Shown here: positions 17,618-26,453 of the stretch, piece after piece | Layout: every line of letters begins with the position of its first letter | How positions within the stretch are numbered: position 1 is the first letter of the stretch | DNA from: Flavobacterium plurextorum | GTDB lineage: Bacteria; Bacteroidota; Bacteroidia; Flavobacteriales; Flavobacteriaceae | Reading direction: 5' to 3' | Assembly (NCBI RefSeq): GCF_002217395.1 | Contig: NZ_MUHD01000016.1 | Coordinates: 62,001 to 126,000 of the forward strand | DNA: 64,000 nucleotides | Notes under the pieces: model-generated | Told to the model about the DNA's origin: nothing | The model's database searches: none | Seen by the model: the letters and a program-made list of their open reading frames with translations, nothing else | Position numbers and translations under genes: made by a program

Positions 17618-18499
17618 ATGGCATCAGGTTTTTTCGTATTACTAGACGATATTGCAGCAATTATGGATGATGTAGCCGTAATGAGTAAAGTTGCAGCAAA
17701 GAAAACAGCAGGAATTTTAGGCGATGATTTAGCTGTAAATGCAGAGAAAGCATCGGGATTTGCTTCTTCAAGAGAACTTCCTGTATTGTGGGCAATCAGT
17801 AAAGGTTCACTTCTTAATAAAATTATCATTTTGCCAATTGCATTTTTGTTAAGTGCATTTTTTCCTATTGCAATCATTGTAATTCTTGTTCTAGGCGGAC
17901 TTTTCTTAGCTTATGAAGGTGCAGAGAAAATTTACGAATTTATTTTTCCTCACAGTCATGAAGAATCTGAAGGAATTACAGAAGAAACTTTTACAGAAGA
18001 ACAAATTTTAGAAGCCGAAAAAGGAAAAATAAAATCAGCAATCGTAACCGATTTTATTCTATCAGTTGAAATCGTAATTATTGCACTTGGAACTGTTATA
18101 GGAAAACCAATTTCACAGCAAATCGCTGTAACGTCAATAATCGCTTTGGTAGCGACAATTGGAGTTTATGGTATTGTTGCTCTTATCGTTAGAATGGATG
18201 AAGCTGGCTATAAACTGATCAAATTTAGCAAAGGAGAAAAAAGTATATCAAACTTCATTGGAAATCTTTTAGTAAAAGGACTTCCATTAGTAATCAAGAG
18301 TTTAACCGTAATTGGTACAATAGCCTTGCTATTAGTTGCCGGCGGTATCTTTGTACACTATATTCCATATTTTCACCATTTATCAGAAACAATAAATATC
18401 CCAACAATTATAAAAGAGTTTGTAATTGGACTTGCTTTAGGACTTGTTGTTTTAGGTGTTGTGAATCTTTTCAAAATGATATTTAAAAAGAAGAAATAA
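17618..18499 (+). CDS. DUF808 family membrane protein (YedI-like)
   Basis: A 293-residue membrane protein beginning MASGFFVLLDDIAAIMDD, which is the family signature of DUF808, followed by KKTAGILGDDLAVNAE and about seven hydrophobic segments. The E. coli homologue YedI has no established function. The length and domain order are typical. It is monocistronic, with a terminator directly downstream. Confidence 0.88.
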   Translation: MASGFFVLLDDIAAIMDDVAVMSKVAAKKTAGILGDDLAVNAEKASGFASSRELPVLWAISKGSLLNKIIILPIAFLLSAFFPIAIIVILVLGGLFLAYEGAEKIYEFIFPHSHEESEGITEETFTEEQILEAEKGKIKSAIVTDFILSVEIVIIALGTVIGKPISQQIAVTSIIALVATIGVYGIVALIVRMDEAGYKLIKFSKGEKSISNFIGNLLVKGLPLVIKSLTVIGTIALLLVAGGIFVHYIPYFHHLSETINIPTIIKEFVIGLALGLVVLGVVNLFKMIFKKKK

Positions 18500-18520
18500 A
18501 ATTTAGATTAGTTATCATAA

Positions 18521-18555
18521 AAAACATCAGTCGAAAGGCTGATGTTTTTTTTTTT
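18521..18555 (+). terminator. Rho-independent terminator after the DUF808 gene
   Basis: AAAACATCAG and CTGATGTTTT pair around an eight-base loop and end in a run of more than ten Ts. Confidence 0.92.
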
Positions 18556-18588
18556 GAAGCAGTTCTAAGTTTCATTCCAGACCATTTG

Positions 18589-18660
18589 TCCCGTTATCCA
18601 CTGTATCTTTTCAGCCGCTAAAAAGCGGATAAAAAGGATGCCGTTTCTACCGGGGCTATA
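18589..18660 (+). repeat. intergenic element, CCCGTTATCC...CGGGGCTA family, copy 2
   Basis: This copy keeps the ends TCCCGTTATCC and CTACCGGGGCTATA seen at 10183-10258, with an internal hairpin CTTTTCAGCCGCT-AAAA-AGCGGATAAAAAG. The rest of the 335-base gap (18556-18834) is AT-rich; I see no gene in it and no clear promoter for the following lipoprotein. Confidence 0.65.
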
Positions 18661-18834
18661 TGAGATATTTAGCTTTTTATTAGAAAATCTCATTATTTTT
18701 CAAAAAAATATTCCAAAATAAATACTTGATTACTAGTGTGTTATTTTGTTGGTGCGTTTTTTAACATTTTATAAAAGCAACCATCTCAATTTTGAGACAT
18801 CTTCATAGTAATTAACAATTAATTATTATTTTAT

Positions 18835-19245
18835 ATGAAAAGTATTAGATTAACATCAACATTAGTAGTATTATTTTTAACAACTGCATTTGTTTCATGT
18901 AGTAACGATGACGATAAAGCAACAGCTCCAGAAAAAACAAAAGCGGCATTTGCAACAGAAATTAAAGGACCAGAAACTGGAAAAGTAAATGAAGAATTAA
19001 GTTATGATGTAACTTATCTTATCGATAATGCTTGTGGTGAATTTGTAAAAATTTCTGAAACAACTATTGGTGAAGTAAAAGGTTTGCAGATAGATGTAAA
19101 ATACCCAACAGGAGTTTGTACACTACAAGTTCCAGAACCAAAGAAAACTGTTTATAAATTTAAATCTACCGCAAAAGGAACTTTTGAAATTAAATTCAAA
19201 AAATCTGAAACTGAATTCCTGACTCAAAAAGTGGTTATTGAATAG
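18835..19245 (+). CDS. lipoprotein of unknown function
   Basis: A 136-residue protein with a signal peptide ending in a lipobox (TAFVSC, cysteine at residue 22) and an acidic stretch SNDDDK directly after the cysteine. In flavobacteria an acidic stretch at this place acts as a lipoprotein export signal to the cell surface, so surface exposure is likely. The mature part is beta-rich with two cysteines (in NACGEF and GVCTLQ) that could form a disulfide, and resembles a small immunoglobulin-like domain. It is monocistronic. No specific family was recognised. Confidence 0.75.
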   Translation: MKSIRLTSTLVVLFLTTAFVSCSNDDDKATAPEKTKAAFATEIKGPETGKVNEELSYDVTYLIDNACGEFVKISETTIGEVKGLQIDVKYPTGVCTLQVPEPKKTVYKFKSTAKGTFEIKFKKSETEFLTQKVVIE

Positions 19246-19399
19246 TTTCTTATAAGAAAAATAGGTTGAGAAGCCATTTTGCAGAGATTTAATTTTTTTA
19301 AGTTGATGTGAAATGGTTTTCTTTTAAAATAAACTTTACAAAGTTTCTAATTTTAGAAAAGTTTGATTGTAGTTTTCTAGAAACGCCCGATACGCTTGG

Positions 19400-19430
19400 T
19401 TTGTCATTCCTCTAAAATTTACTATTTTTG
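19400..19430 (+). promoter_or_regulatory. promoter TTTG-N19-TATTTTTG of aguB
   Basis: TTTG at 19400-19403, a 19-bp spacer and TATTTTTG at 19423-19430 match the full flavobacterial promoter consensus. The ATG lies 18 bases downstream. Confidence 0.75.
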
Positions 19431-19448
19431 CACTCTAAATTTTATGTC

Positions 19449-20339
19449 ATGCCGAAAAGAAAGTATAAAATAGCGGTTATTCAATTAAATTTGAATGACG
19501 TAGCCGAAAATAATCTTAAAAAATGTATCAGCTGGGTAAGAGATGCTGCTGGAAAAGGAGCAGAGGTTATCTTGCTTCCAGAATTATATAGCAGTCATTA
19601 TTTCTGCCAAAGCGAAGATGTAGATAATTTTGCATTAGCAGAACCACTTTACAGCACTTCATTTATTGCTTTTAGCGCATTGGCAAAAGAGTTGGGAGTA
19701 GTTATTATCGTTCCATTCTTCGAAAAAAGAATGGCTGGTATTTACCACAATAGTGCTTATATTATTGATACTGATGGAACAGAAGCTGGTTTGTACCGTA
19801 AAATGCACATTCCAGACGATCCGCATTTTTATGAGAAATTCTACTTTACACCTGGAGACTTAGGTTTTCAAGCAATTGAAACTAAAAAAGGAACTGTAGG
19901 AACTTTAATCTGTTGGGATCAATGGTATCCAGAAGCAGCACGTATTACAGCTTTAAAAGGAGCAGAAGTTTTATTTTATCCAACTGCAATCGGTTGGCAT
20001 CCAAAAGAAAAAGAACAATATGGTGAAAACCAATATGGCGCTTGGATGAATGTAATGAAAGGTCATGCAGTTGCAAATGGTGTTTTTGTTGCGGCAGCAA
20101 ATAGAATTGGCCTTGAAAAGTACATTGAAGGAACAGAAGGAATTCAGTTTTGGGGAGCATCGTTCATTGCTGGCCCTCAAGGTGAAATTCTAGCGCAGGC
20201 TTCTCACGATCAAGAAGAAATTCTAATTGCCGAAGTTGATTTAGATTTACAAGAAAATGTTCGTCAAAACTGGCCATTTTTTAGAGATAGAAGAATTGAT
20301 GCTTTCGGAGATATTACAAAAAGAGCAATAGATAGATAA
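19449..20339 (+). CDS. aguB: N-carbamoylputrescine amidase
   Basis: This nitrilase-superfamily enzyme hydrolyses N-carbamoylputrescine to putrescine, carbon dioxide and ammonia. The Glu-Lys-Cys triad is visible at E45 (LLPELYSS), K119 (LYRKMHIP) and C155 (LICWDQWYPE). I start at the ATG at 19449 (MPKRKYKIAV, 296 residues); the in-frame TTG at 19428 lies inside the -7 box and cannot be the start. The partner enzyme agmatine deiminase is at 23908, 3.5 kb away, so both steps from agmatine to putrescine are encoded here but in separate transcription units. Confidence 0.93.
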   Translation: MPKRKYKIAVIQLNLNDVAENNLKKCISWVRDAAGKGAEVILLPELYSSHYFCQSEDVDNFALAEPLYSTSFIAFSALAKELGVVIIVPFFEKRMAGIYHNSAYIIDTDGTEAGLYRKMHIPDDPHFYEKFYFTPGDLGFQAIETKKGTVGTLICWDQWYPEAARITALKGAEVLFYPTAIGWHPKEKEQYGENQYGAWMNVMKGHAVANGVFVAAANRIGLEKYIEGTEGIQFWGASFIAGPQGEILAQASHDQEEILIAEVDLDLQENVRQNWPFFRDRRIDAFGDITKRAIDR

Positions 20340-20358
20340 TTAGATTTATCATAAATAT

Positions 20359-20394
20359 AAAAAGGGCAAAATAATATTATTTTGCCCTTTTTTA
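20359..20394 (+). terminator. Rho-independent terminator after aguB
   Basis: AAAGGGCAAAAT and ATTTTGCCCTTT pair around a six-base loop and are followed by Ts. Confidence 0.88.
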
Positions 20395-20445
20395 AGCTTC
20401 AGAGAAGCGAAATATTTATAGCAAAGAATGAATGGTTACAATATA

Positions 20446-20503
20446 AAGCTCCAGCGGAGTGACATCTTTTTTAAACCTAACAAATGTCGCTCCGCTGGAG
20501 CTT
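20446..20503. repeat. inverted repeat with CTCCGCTGGAGC core, copy 1
   Basis: Twenty bases at 20446-20465 pair with 20484-20503 with one mismatch; the core is AAGCTCCAGCGGAGTGACAT. Further copies follow at 20526-20560 and, degenerate, at about 20591. A distant relative (GCTCCGCTGGGGCTTT) is at 47232-47247. The 397-base gap 20340-20736 therefore holds one terminator, three of these elements and the terminator of the minus-strand ompA-like gene, and no gene. Confidence 0.75.
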
Positions 20504-20525
20504 TTTTTATTTGTCTTATTGATAT

Positions 20526-20560
20526 ACTATAAATATTTAGCTCCGCTGGAGCTTTATAGT
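20526..20560. repeat. inverted repeat with CTCCGCTGGAGC core, copy 2
   Basis: ACTATAAA...TTTATAGT encloses AGCTCCGCTGGAGCT, itself a near-perfect palindrome. The sequence shares its core with copy 1 but has different outer arms. Confidence 0.7.
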
Positions 20561-20676
20561 GCAAATGTATATCCTTTGCTATAACTATTTACTCCTGTGG
20601 AGCTTAATTGAATTGTGCATTCAATTAACAAAAATTTGCTATGAAAAGCTTCGTAAGGAGTTCTTCTAAAATAATA

Positions 20677-20717
20677 AAAAGGAGCTGTATCAAAAATGAT
20701 ACAGCTCCTTTTTTTAT
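20677..20717 (-). terminator. terminator of the OmpA-family gene
   Basis: GGAGCTGTATCA and TGATACAGCTCC pair around AAAA, with A and T runs on both sides, so it can act in both directions. It lies 20 bases after the stop codon of the minus-strand gene. Confidence 0.9.
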
Positions 20718-20736
20718 TTTTAGCTTTATAGGTAAA

Positions 20737-21999
20737 TTACTTTACTTGGAAAGTAACTCTTCTCACGATTTGACGTGCTTCTTTTGATTTTTTATTTACA
20801 GAAGTGTCTTCACCATTACCAATTACATTTAATCTTGAAGCATCAATACCAGCGTTAATAACTACTTTTTTGACAGCTTCAGCTCTTTTTTGAGACAATG
20901 ATTGATTGTAACTTGTGTTTCCAATCTCGTCAGCATAACCAATAATATCAGCTGATTTTCCTGGATTATTTTTTAGATATTTAACTAAGAAATCAACACC
21001 AGATAATGAAGCGTTTGTAGGTTTAGACGAATTAAAGTCAAAGTAAACATTTACATAACCACCGTTAATTAATTCTTCAACAGTATTATTAGTTGCAGTT
21101 CCATTGCCTTTCTTTTCGTAAGTTTTGTCTAAGTAACTTTCCATTTCATCAGGTACTCCATTTTGATTTGTATCAATTGACTGTCCTTTTGTGTTTACCG
21201 CAACACCAGCAATAGAATTTGGCTCTAAATCGTATAAATCAGCAACACCATCTTTGTCCGTGTCCAAAAGACCGCTTTCTATCAAGTCCACTCTTTTTTC
21301 CAATTTTCCGTATCGATCTTCTTCGCTTACCCAGTCTGCATGTTTTTCATTTTTACCTAAGTAAAACGTCAGACCTACAGAGGCATTTAATAAAACACCG
21401 TCAAAAGATCCAGTTGTAGTATTGCCCATTCCGTCAAAATTCCAATTTTGTCTTCCGTTTACAATTCCAGTAAGATCACCAGTTAAAGCAACTCTGTTAC
21501 TTACTTTAATTTGTCCTGTTAAACCAATAATTCCGTGCGCCATATAATCTTGACCGCCAAAACCAGTTTCAGTGCTTATTTGCGAAACACCAAATCCACC
21601 ATGAGCTAAGATTCCGATAGTATTAGTCCAGGTTTCAAAATTTAAAGCTCGTCCAATATTTACAACACCTTGTAAACTTGTTCTAACATATCTGCTTTCA
21701 AAATTCGGAGTATTGTCACGTTCTGTAAACTGATCGTATCCAACATCAAGTTTAACACCAAATTTTGGACTAAACATATATCGAACGCCTAAATCAGCAT
21801 GAAATGGGTTCAAAGTTGATGTAGAATAACCAGAAGTCATTGTTCGTGTTGGTTTATTAACACCGCCATTAAGTTCGATAGACCATTTGTTATAAGCAGG
21901 TTGATCAACAGTTGACTGCGCAGAGGTCGTTGCCATATTTTGAGCACTTGCAGCAAATGCTAAGAATAAAAGTGATAAGGAAGCTAATTTCTTTTTCAT
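20737..21999 (-). CDS. OmpA-family outer membrane protein
   Basis: A 420-residue porin-like protein with signal peptide (cleavage near ASAQ), an N-terminal beta-barrel of about 200 residues, an acidic calcium-binding thrombospondin-3-like linker (DTDKDGVADLYDLEPNS and DTNQNGVPDEMESY, residues about 245-290) and a C-terminal OmpA peptidoglycan-binding domain (about 310-420) with the YADEIGNTSYNQSLSQKRA motif. It anchors the outer membrane to the cell wall. This layout is common among abundant flavobacterial OmpA proteins. It is transcribed alone on the minus strand and ends in a strong terminator. Confidence 0.92.
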   Translation of the reverse strand: MKKKLASLSLLFLAFAASAQNMATTSAQSTVDQPAYNKWSIELNGGVNKPTRTMTSGYSTSTLNPFHADLGVRYMFSPKFGVKLDVGYDQFTERDNTPNFESRYVRTSLQGVVNIGRALNFETWTNTIGILAHGGFGVSQISTETGFGGQDYMAHGIIGLTGQIKVSNRVALTGDLTGIVNGRQNWNFDGMGNTTTGSFDGVLLNASVGLTFYLGKNEKHADWVSEEDRYGKLEKRVDLIESGLLDTDKDGVADLYDLEPNSIAGVAVNTKGQSIDTNQNGVPDEMESYLDKTYEKKGNGTATNNTVEELINGGYVNVYFDFNSSKPTNASLSGVDFLVKYLKNNPGKSADIIGYADEIGNTSYNQSLSQKRAEAVKKVVINAGIDASRLNVIGNGEDTSVNKKSKEARQIVRRVTFQVK

Positions 22000-22039
22000 G
22001 ATATCAAAAATTTAGTTGTTTTTATTATTAAACTCCTGA

Positions 22040-22047
22040 CAAAATTA
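22040..22047 (-). promoter_or_regulatory. -7 box TAATTTTG of the OmpA-family gene
   Basis: On the minus strand TAATTTTG fits TAnnTTTG and lies 40 bases before the ATG. No -33 TTG is seen at the usual spacing. Confidence 0.4.
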
Positions 22048-22145
22048 TGCTTCATGTTTTAGATTGTGTTCTATTAGGTCTTACATAATTCCCATATTTT
22101 GGCATTTAATTATGTAAATTAGTTAATAAAAACTCAATTTTTGAT

Positions 22146-22180
22146 AAAAAAAGAGGGTAAAATTAATATTTCACCCTCTT
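22146..22180 (-). terminator. terminator of the beta-propeller lipoprotein gene
   Basis: Read on the minus strand, AGAGGGT and ACCCTCT pair around an AT-rich loop and are followed by a run of seven Ts. It begins about 20 bases after the stop codon. Confidence 0.8.
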
Positions 22181-22200
22181 AATAAATTTGTTAAAATTAA

Positions 22201-23721
22201 CTACTTAAGATCTGGTTGATAGATCTTTATGGTTCCATCACCTTCGCTGCTTACTACAACTAAACTTCTTTTATTAGGGCTTTTTGAAGCTGGAATAAAA
22301 AGAAGCCCTTCAGGAGCATCTCCAGTTTTTACCGTTTGCAAATATTGCGGTGAAGCAGGATTTGTTACATCGTAAGTCATAAAAGCATCAGATCTTTCAA
22401 GTCCAACGAACAAAATATTTTGATTTCCCATTTTAGCCACAACTACAGCTTCAGGTTCAGATCCTTTGTCATCACTTCGTTTATCATCATAAGTTCCAAA
22501 TTCATTTGTTTTTTTATCGACATCATTTTTGCTGTCGTAAACAATTTTTCCAGTATTTCCATTCCAAATAGAGAAAGAGCGAGCGCCAAAACTTACCATT
22601 TGATCTAAATCGCCGTCTCCGTCAGTATCACCCATATCAGTAACAAGATTAAGTCTTCCTAAATTTGTTTCCAATTTTAAAGTTGCAGCATCTGGGAAAA
22701 CAGCAGCGTCCAGCTTCATATCTTTCATTCGTTTAATATCTGAGTAAGCCGCATATTCTCTCGCATCTCCTTCGTTAGCTGTAACAAAGTAAGGAACGTT
22801 GTTTGCCGAAAAATGACTAATTGCATCTGGCATATACATTCCTTTTACTTTCCATGGATTAAAAGCGATTTTGTCATCTTTATCGCTTACATCAATCGCA
22901 TTTTCAGCAGTGTTAAAATCTTTTAAACCAAGCGGATAGATAGCTGTAATTGTTTTTGAAGTTAAATCTACCTTTGCAACACCATTATTTTCTTGAAGAG
23001 TAACCCATGCTGTTTTCGAATCATCTGAAATGGTAATATATTCTGGTTCAATATCCTGAGCGAAACTTTTTGCAAATTTAGAAATCCTAAATCCATCTTT
23101 TGCTAATGCTGCAGCTTGACTGCTGAACGAGCTGAAATCAAGGGTTGTAACATTATAAGTACTAGTATCAATGATTGAGATTGTTCCGTTAGGATCCAAT
23201 GAATAATCTGTATTTGGCTCTCCTTCATTTGCAGTCATAATATATTTACCATCAGGAGAAAATGTAATCATATCTGGCAAAGCTCCAACAGTTACTTGTT
23301 TTATTAAGCTGTAATCACTTGTATTGAAAATTACAACTTTTCCGTTTTCTTGTTTATTTGTTGTTGATTCTAAAGCAACAGCAAGTTTTCCATTATACAC
23401 AGAAACGCTGTTTGATGCACCTTCGTAAGGTGTTAAATCAATTTTTCCAATTTTTGCAGGTTTACTTGGATCTGATAAATCAATTACATCAATTTGATTT
23501 GTTCCACTATTATTTACTGTAAAAAGTTTCTTAGTTTTCTCGCAGTAAGCAGAAATTTCTGCAGCAGCTTCTCCACCTATTGTGATTGACCCAATTTCTT
23601 TAAAGGTTGCTGGGTTTTCATTTGCAACAATTTCGTTTTCTTCATTTTTTGAGTTTTCATCGTTATTACAGCTTGTCATAAGAGCTAATGCTGCTAATAA
23701 TGTGATACTTAATTTTTTCAT
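22201..23721 (-). CDS. choice-of-anchor I type beta-propeller lipoprotein
   Basis: A 506-residue lipoprotein: signal peptide with lipobox MTSC (cysteine near residue 18) followed by NNDENSKNEENE, an acidic stretch that suggests export to the cell surface. The rest consists of propeller-blade-like repeats such as VIDLSDPSKPAKIGKID, VTVGALPDMITFSPDGKYIMTANEGEPN and YFVTANEGDAREY. The EGEPNTDYSLDP and ANEGDARE segments are typical of the 'choice-of-anchor I' family, whose members are found near alkaline phosphatases and may bind phosphate esters or metals. An acidic DMGDTDGDGDLDQM loop looks like a calcium site. The substrate is unknown. Confidence 0.8.
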   Translation of the reverse strand: MKKLSITLLAALALMTSCNNDENSKNEENEIVANENPATFKEIGSITIGGEAAAEISAYCEKTKKLFTVNNSGTNQIDVIDLSDPSKPAKIGKIDLTPYEGASNSVSVYNGKLAVALESTTNKQENGKVVIFNTSDYSLIKQVTVGALPDMITFSPDGKYIMTANEGEPNTDYSLDPNGTISIIDTSTYNVTTLDFSSFSSQAAALAKDGFRISKFAKSFAQDIEPEYITISDDSKTAWVTLQENNGVAKVDLTSKTITAIYPLGLKDFNTAENAIDVSDKDDKIAFNPWKVKGMYMPDAISHFSANNVPYFVTANEGDAREYAAYSDIKRMKDMKLDAAVFPDAATLKLETNLGRLNLVTDMGDTDGDGDLDQMVSFGARSFSIWNGNTGKIVYDSKNDVDKKTNEFGTYDDKRSDDKGSEPEAVVVAKMGNQNILFVGLERSDAFMTYDVTNPASPQYLQTVKTGDAPEGLLFIPASKSPNKRSLVVVSSEGDGTIKIYQPDLK

Positions 23722-23742
23722 TTGTTAGTTTTTTAGTTTCGC

Positions 23743-23750
23743 CAAATGTA
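23743..23750 (-). promoter_or_regulatory. -7 box TACATTTG of the beta-propeller lipoprotein
   Basis: The minus-strand sequence TACATTTG matches TAnnTTTG and lies 21 bases before the ATG; no clear -33 element. Confidence 0.4.
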
Positions 23751-23874
23751 ATTAGCGAATCTCGGCAGAATATTAAGCCTTCATTATTTAATCTTTAACT
23801 TAATTTTTAGAAGATAATAATGATGAAATATCAGATGATTTCTATTCAAATGTTTTAAAATCCTAACGAATGTT

Positions 23875-23882
23875 TATCTTTG
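23875..23882 (+). promoter_or_regulatory. -7 box TATCTTTG of agmatine deiminase
   Basis: TATCTTTG matches TAnnTTTG and lies 25 bases before the ATG. At the -33 position there is TGTTTT rather than TTTG. Confidence 0.5.
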
Positions 23883-23907
23883 TACTCTTTCAAAATAGAA
23901 CCTTTTT

Positions 23908-24948
23908 ATGTCAACAAATAATAGAAGATTTCCAGCAGAATGGGAAAAGCAGCAAGGAATTGTATTGTGTTTTCCTCATAATGGTAATGACTGGCCGGGA
24001 AAATATGAAGCTGTTCAATGGGCTTTTGTAGAATTTATAAAAAAAGCAGCAACATTTGAAACTGTGTTTTTAGTTGTGGCCGACGAAAAACTAAAAGAAA
24101 AAGTTGCCGATATGCTTGAGAGAGCTCGTGTAAACATTAATAACATCTCATTTATCATTCATAAAACCAACAGAAGCTGGATGCGTGATTCTGGGCCGAT
24201 TATTGTGAAAAATGGTTCAAAAAGAGAAGCATTGAACTTTAATTTCAATGGATGGGCGAAATACAAAAACTATCAATTGGATAAGTTTGTTCCTGGTAAA
24301 ATAGCTGATTTTATTGACGTGCCTTTAACTCAAGTTACGTACAAAGGAAAACCAGTAATTGTAGAAGGTGGTGCGATTGATGTAAATGGAAAAGGAACTT
24401 TACTTACTTCCGAAGAGTGTTTGATGCATCCTACTATTCAGGTTCGAAATCAAGGTTTTACAAAAGAAGATTACGAAGCTGTTTTTAAAGAATATCTAGG
24501 CGTTACGAATGTAATTTGGCTGGGTGACGGAATCGAAGGCGATGATACTCATGGTCATATCGATGATTTATGCCGATTTGTAAATGAAGATACGATTGTA
24601 ACAATTGTTGAAACAGATAAAAATGATTCAAATTACAAACCTTTACAGGATAACTTGAAACGCTTGCAAAATGCAAAATTAGAAAACGGGAAATCGCCTG
24701 TTATTGTGGCGCTTCCGATGCCAAAACGTGTAGATTTCGAGGATTTAAGATTGCCTGCGAGTTATGCTAATTTCTTAATCTTAAATAATTGCGTTTTAGT
24801 ACCAATATTTAACGACAGCAACGATCGCGTGGCTTTAAATATTTTAGCTGAGTGTTTCCCTGATAGAGAAGTAATCGGAATAAGTTGTATTGATTTTATT
24901 TGGGGATTTGGAACTTTGCATTGCTTAAGTCAGCAGATTCCTGCGTAA
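23908..24948 (+). CDS. aguA: agmatine deiminase
   Basis: AguA hydrolyses agmatine to N-carbamoylputrescine and ammonia, the step before AguB. The 346-residue pentein-fold protein shows the family pattern: N-terminal RFPAEWEKQQGIVLCFPHNG, the substrate motif TNRSWMRDSGPI, the catalytic GDDTHGHIDDLCRF, and the nucleophilic cysteine C339 in GTLHCLSQQIP close to the C terminus. With aguB at 19449 it gives a complete agmatine-to-putrescine route. An arginine decarboxylase, needed to make agmatine, is not in the window. Confidence 0.94.
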   Translation: MSTNNRRFPAEWEKQQGIVLCFPHNGNDWPGKYEAVQWAFVEFIKKAATFETVFLVVADEKLKEKVADMLERARVNINNISFIIHKTNRSWMRDSGPIIVKNGSKREALNFNFNGWAKYKNYQLDKFVPGKIADFIDVPLTQVTYKGKPVIVEGGAIDVNGKGTLLTSEECLMHPTIQVRNQGFTKEDYEAVFKEYLGVTNVIWLGDGIEGDDTHGHIDDLCRFVNEDTIVTIVETDKNDSNYKPLQDNLKRLQNAKLENGKSPVIVALPMPKRVDFEDLRLPASYANFLILNNCVLVPIFNDSNDRVALNILAECFPDREVIGISCIDFIWGFGTLHCLSQQIPA

Positions 24949-25038
24949 AAATAGCAGCCACAGATTCTAAAATAATCGTTTTGTTTTTTTTATCTGTGAT
25001 GAAATTATCAGATACAAAGAGACTTTCTTATATTATTT

Positions 25039-25069
25039 AAGCTGTCATCAAAAGTGGCAGCTTTTTTTT
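25039..25069 (+). terminator. Rho-independent terminator after aguA
   Basis: AAGCTGTCA and TGGCAGCTT pair (one G-T pair) around TCAAAAG and are followed by eight Ts. Confidence 0.85.
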
Positions 25070-25162
25070 GTTGTATTTTTAAGAGACAAATTTGTTCTGT
25101 GTCTCAGTATCCTTCTTATTATACTTATGTTTAACAATGCAGAAATGCAGATTTAATTTTAT

Positions 25163-26347
25163 ATGAAGAAAATATTTTTCATTCTTTTCATACTTTCTTT
25201 CGAAGTTCTATTTTCACAGTCAGAATCGCAGAAAAAAACTGAGCTTACATTTGCGACCTACAATGTGAGTATGGAATCTGATAATTATTCTCCCAAAGGC
25301 GCAATGGGAAAATCGGAGCAAATATTGATTTATCAGCTTAATTCAGGGCATAATACTCAGATCAGAAATATTGCCGAGATTATTCAGACTGTTCGTCCGG
25401 ACGTTATTTTGCTAAACGAATTTGACTATATTAAAGATCCTGAACTTGGTGTAAAGGCGTTTATAAAAAACTATTTAAATGTAAGCCAAGGCAGAGCAAC
25501 GGCTATTGACTATCCTTACTACTATTATTCCACAGTGAATACTGGTCAGCCAAGTCCGTACGATTTGAACAATGATGGAAAGTTTAACAATTTTGGAAAT
25601 GATGCATGGGGATATGGTATGTATCCTGGGCAATATGGGATGGTGCTTTTGTCTAAATATCCAATTGATGTTAAGGCAGTTCGTACTTTTCAATATTTTA
25701 AATGGAAAGATATGCCAGGAGCATTGCTTACTCAAAAAGCCGATGGATCGGATTGGTACAGTAAGAAAGCATGGAAGGAATTTCCATTATCTTCAAAATC
25801 TCATTGGGATGTTCCTGTAGAGATTGGTGATAAAACAGTTCATTTTTTAGTCAGTCATCCAACTCCTCCTACTTTTGATGGTGATGAAGATCGAAATGGA
25901 AAAAGAAATCATGATGAAATCCGATTCTGGAGAGATTATATTTCAGACAATTCAGCTTCGTATATTTATGATGACAAAGGGAAAAAAGGTGGTTTGCCTC
26001 CGGATTCTCGATTTGTGATATTGGGTGATCAAAATGCTTCACCAGTTGAGAGGGATGCCATTAGAGAAGGTATAAAGTCATTAATAGAGAGCCCGAAAAT
26101 TAATAACGATTTTACGCCTGCTAGTAAAGGTGGTGCGGGATATAGTCCCAAAAATCCTTTTGGAGTTAATCATACAGCCTTTTGGAGAATGCGAGCTGAT
26201 TACGTATTACCATCCAGACTTGGTTTTAAGGTTGTCGATAGCGGTGTATTCTGGCCTGCAAAAGGCGAACCAATGTCAGAATTAGTCGAAAAACGGGAGT
26301 CAAGTTCCGATCATCGTTTGGTTTGGATAAAGGTGATCTTAGAATAA
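25163..26347 (+). CDS. secreted endonuclease/exonuclease/phosphatase-family protein
   Basis: A 394-residue protein with a cleavable signal peptide (MKKIFFILFILSFEVLFSQ) and the EEP fold: TFATYNVSME at the start, the metal-binding glutamate in VILLNEFDY, VSHPTPP, ILGDQNASPVERD and the final SSDHRLVWI. These match the catalytic Asn, Glu, Asp and His of the DNase I/phosphodiesterase superfamily. It probably acts in the periplasm or outside the cell, on extracellular nucleic acid or a phosphoester; which one cannot be told. A convergent terminator follows. No T9SS C-terminal domain is present. Confidence 0.85.
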   Translation: MKKIFFILFILSFEVLFSQSESQKKTELTFATYNVSMESDNYSPKGAMGKSEQILIYQLNSGHNTQIRNIAEIIQTVRPDVILLNEFDYIKDPELGVKAFIKNYLNVSQGRATAIDYPYYYYSTVNTGQPSPYDLNNDGKFNNFGNDAWGYGMYPGQYGMVLLSKYPIDVKAVRTFQYFKWKDMPGALLTQKADGSDWYSKKAWKEFPLSSKSHWDVPVEIGDKTVHFLVSHPTPPTFDGDEDRNGKRNHDEIRFWRDYISDNSASYIYDDKGKKGGLPPDSRFVILGDQNASPVERDAIREGIKSLIESPKINNDFTPASKGGAGYSPKNPFGVNHTAFWRMRADYVLPSRLGFKVVDSGVFWPAKGEPMSELVEKRESSSDHRLVWIKVILE

Positions 26348-26390
26348 ATTGCTTTTTCTTATCGTTTTTTCAAGATTAAATATAAAGCAT

Positions 26391-26422
26391 AAAAAAACCT
26401 TGGTTCTCACCAAGGTTTTTTT
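26391..26422. terminator. bidirectional terminator between the EEP gene and fahA
   Basis: AACCTTGGT and ACCAAGGTT pair around TCTC, with seven As before and seven Ts after, so both convergent genes can use it. Confidence 0.9.
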
Positions 26423-26453
26423 ATTACTGTATATCTTCAGATTGATCCGCTCT

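Noticed and set aside
20446..20560. tRNA or small structured RNA gene
   Set aside because: The stems are palindromes with no cloverleaf, CCA or other tRNA features.
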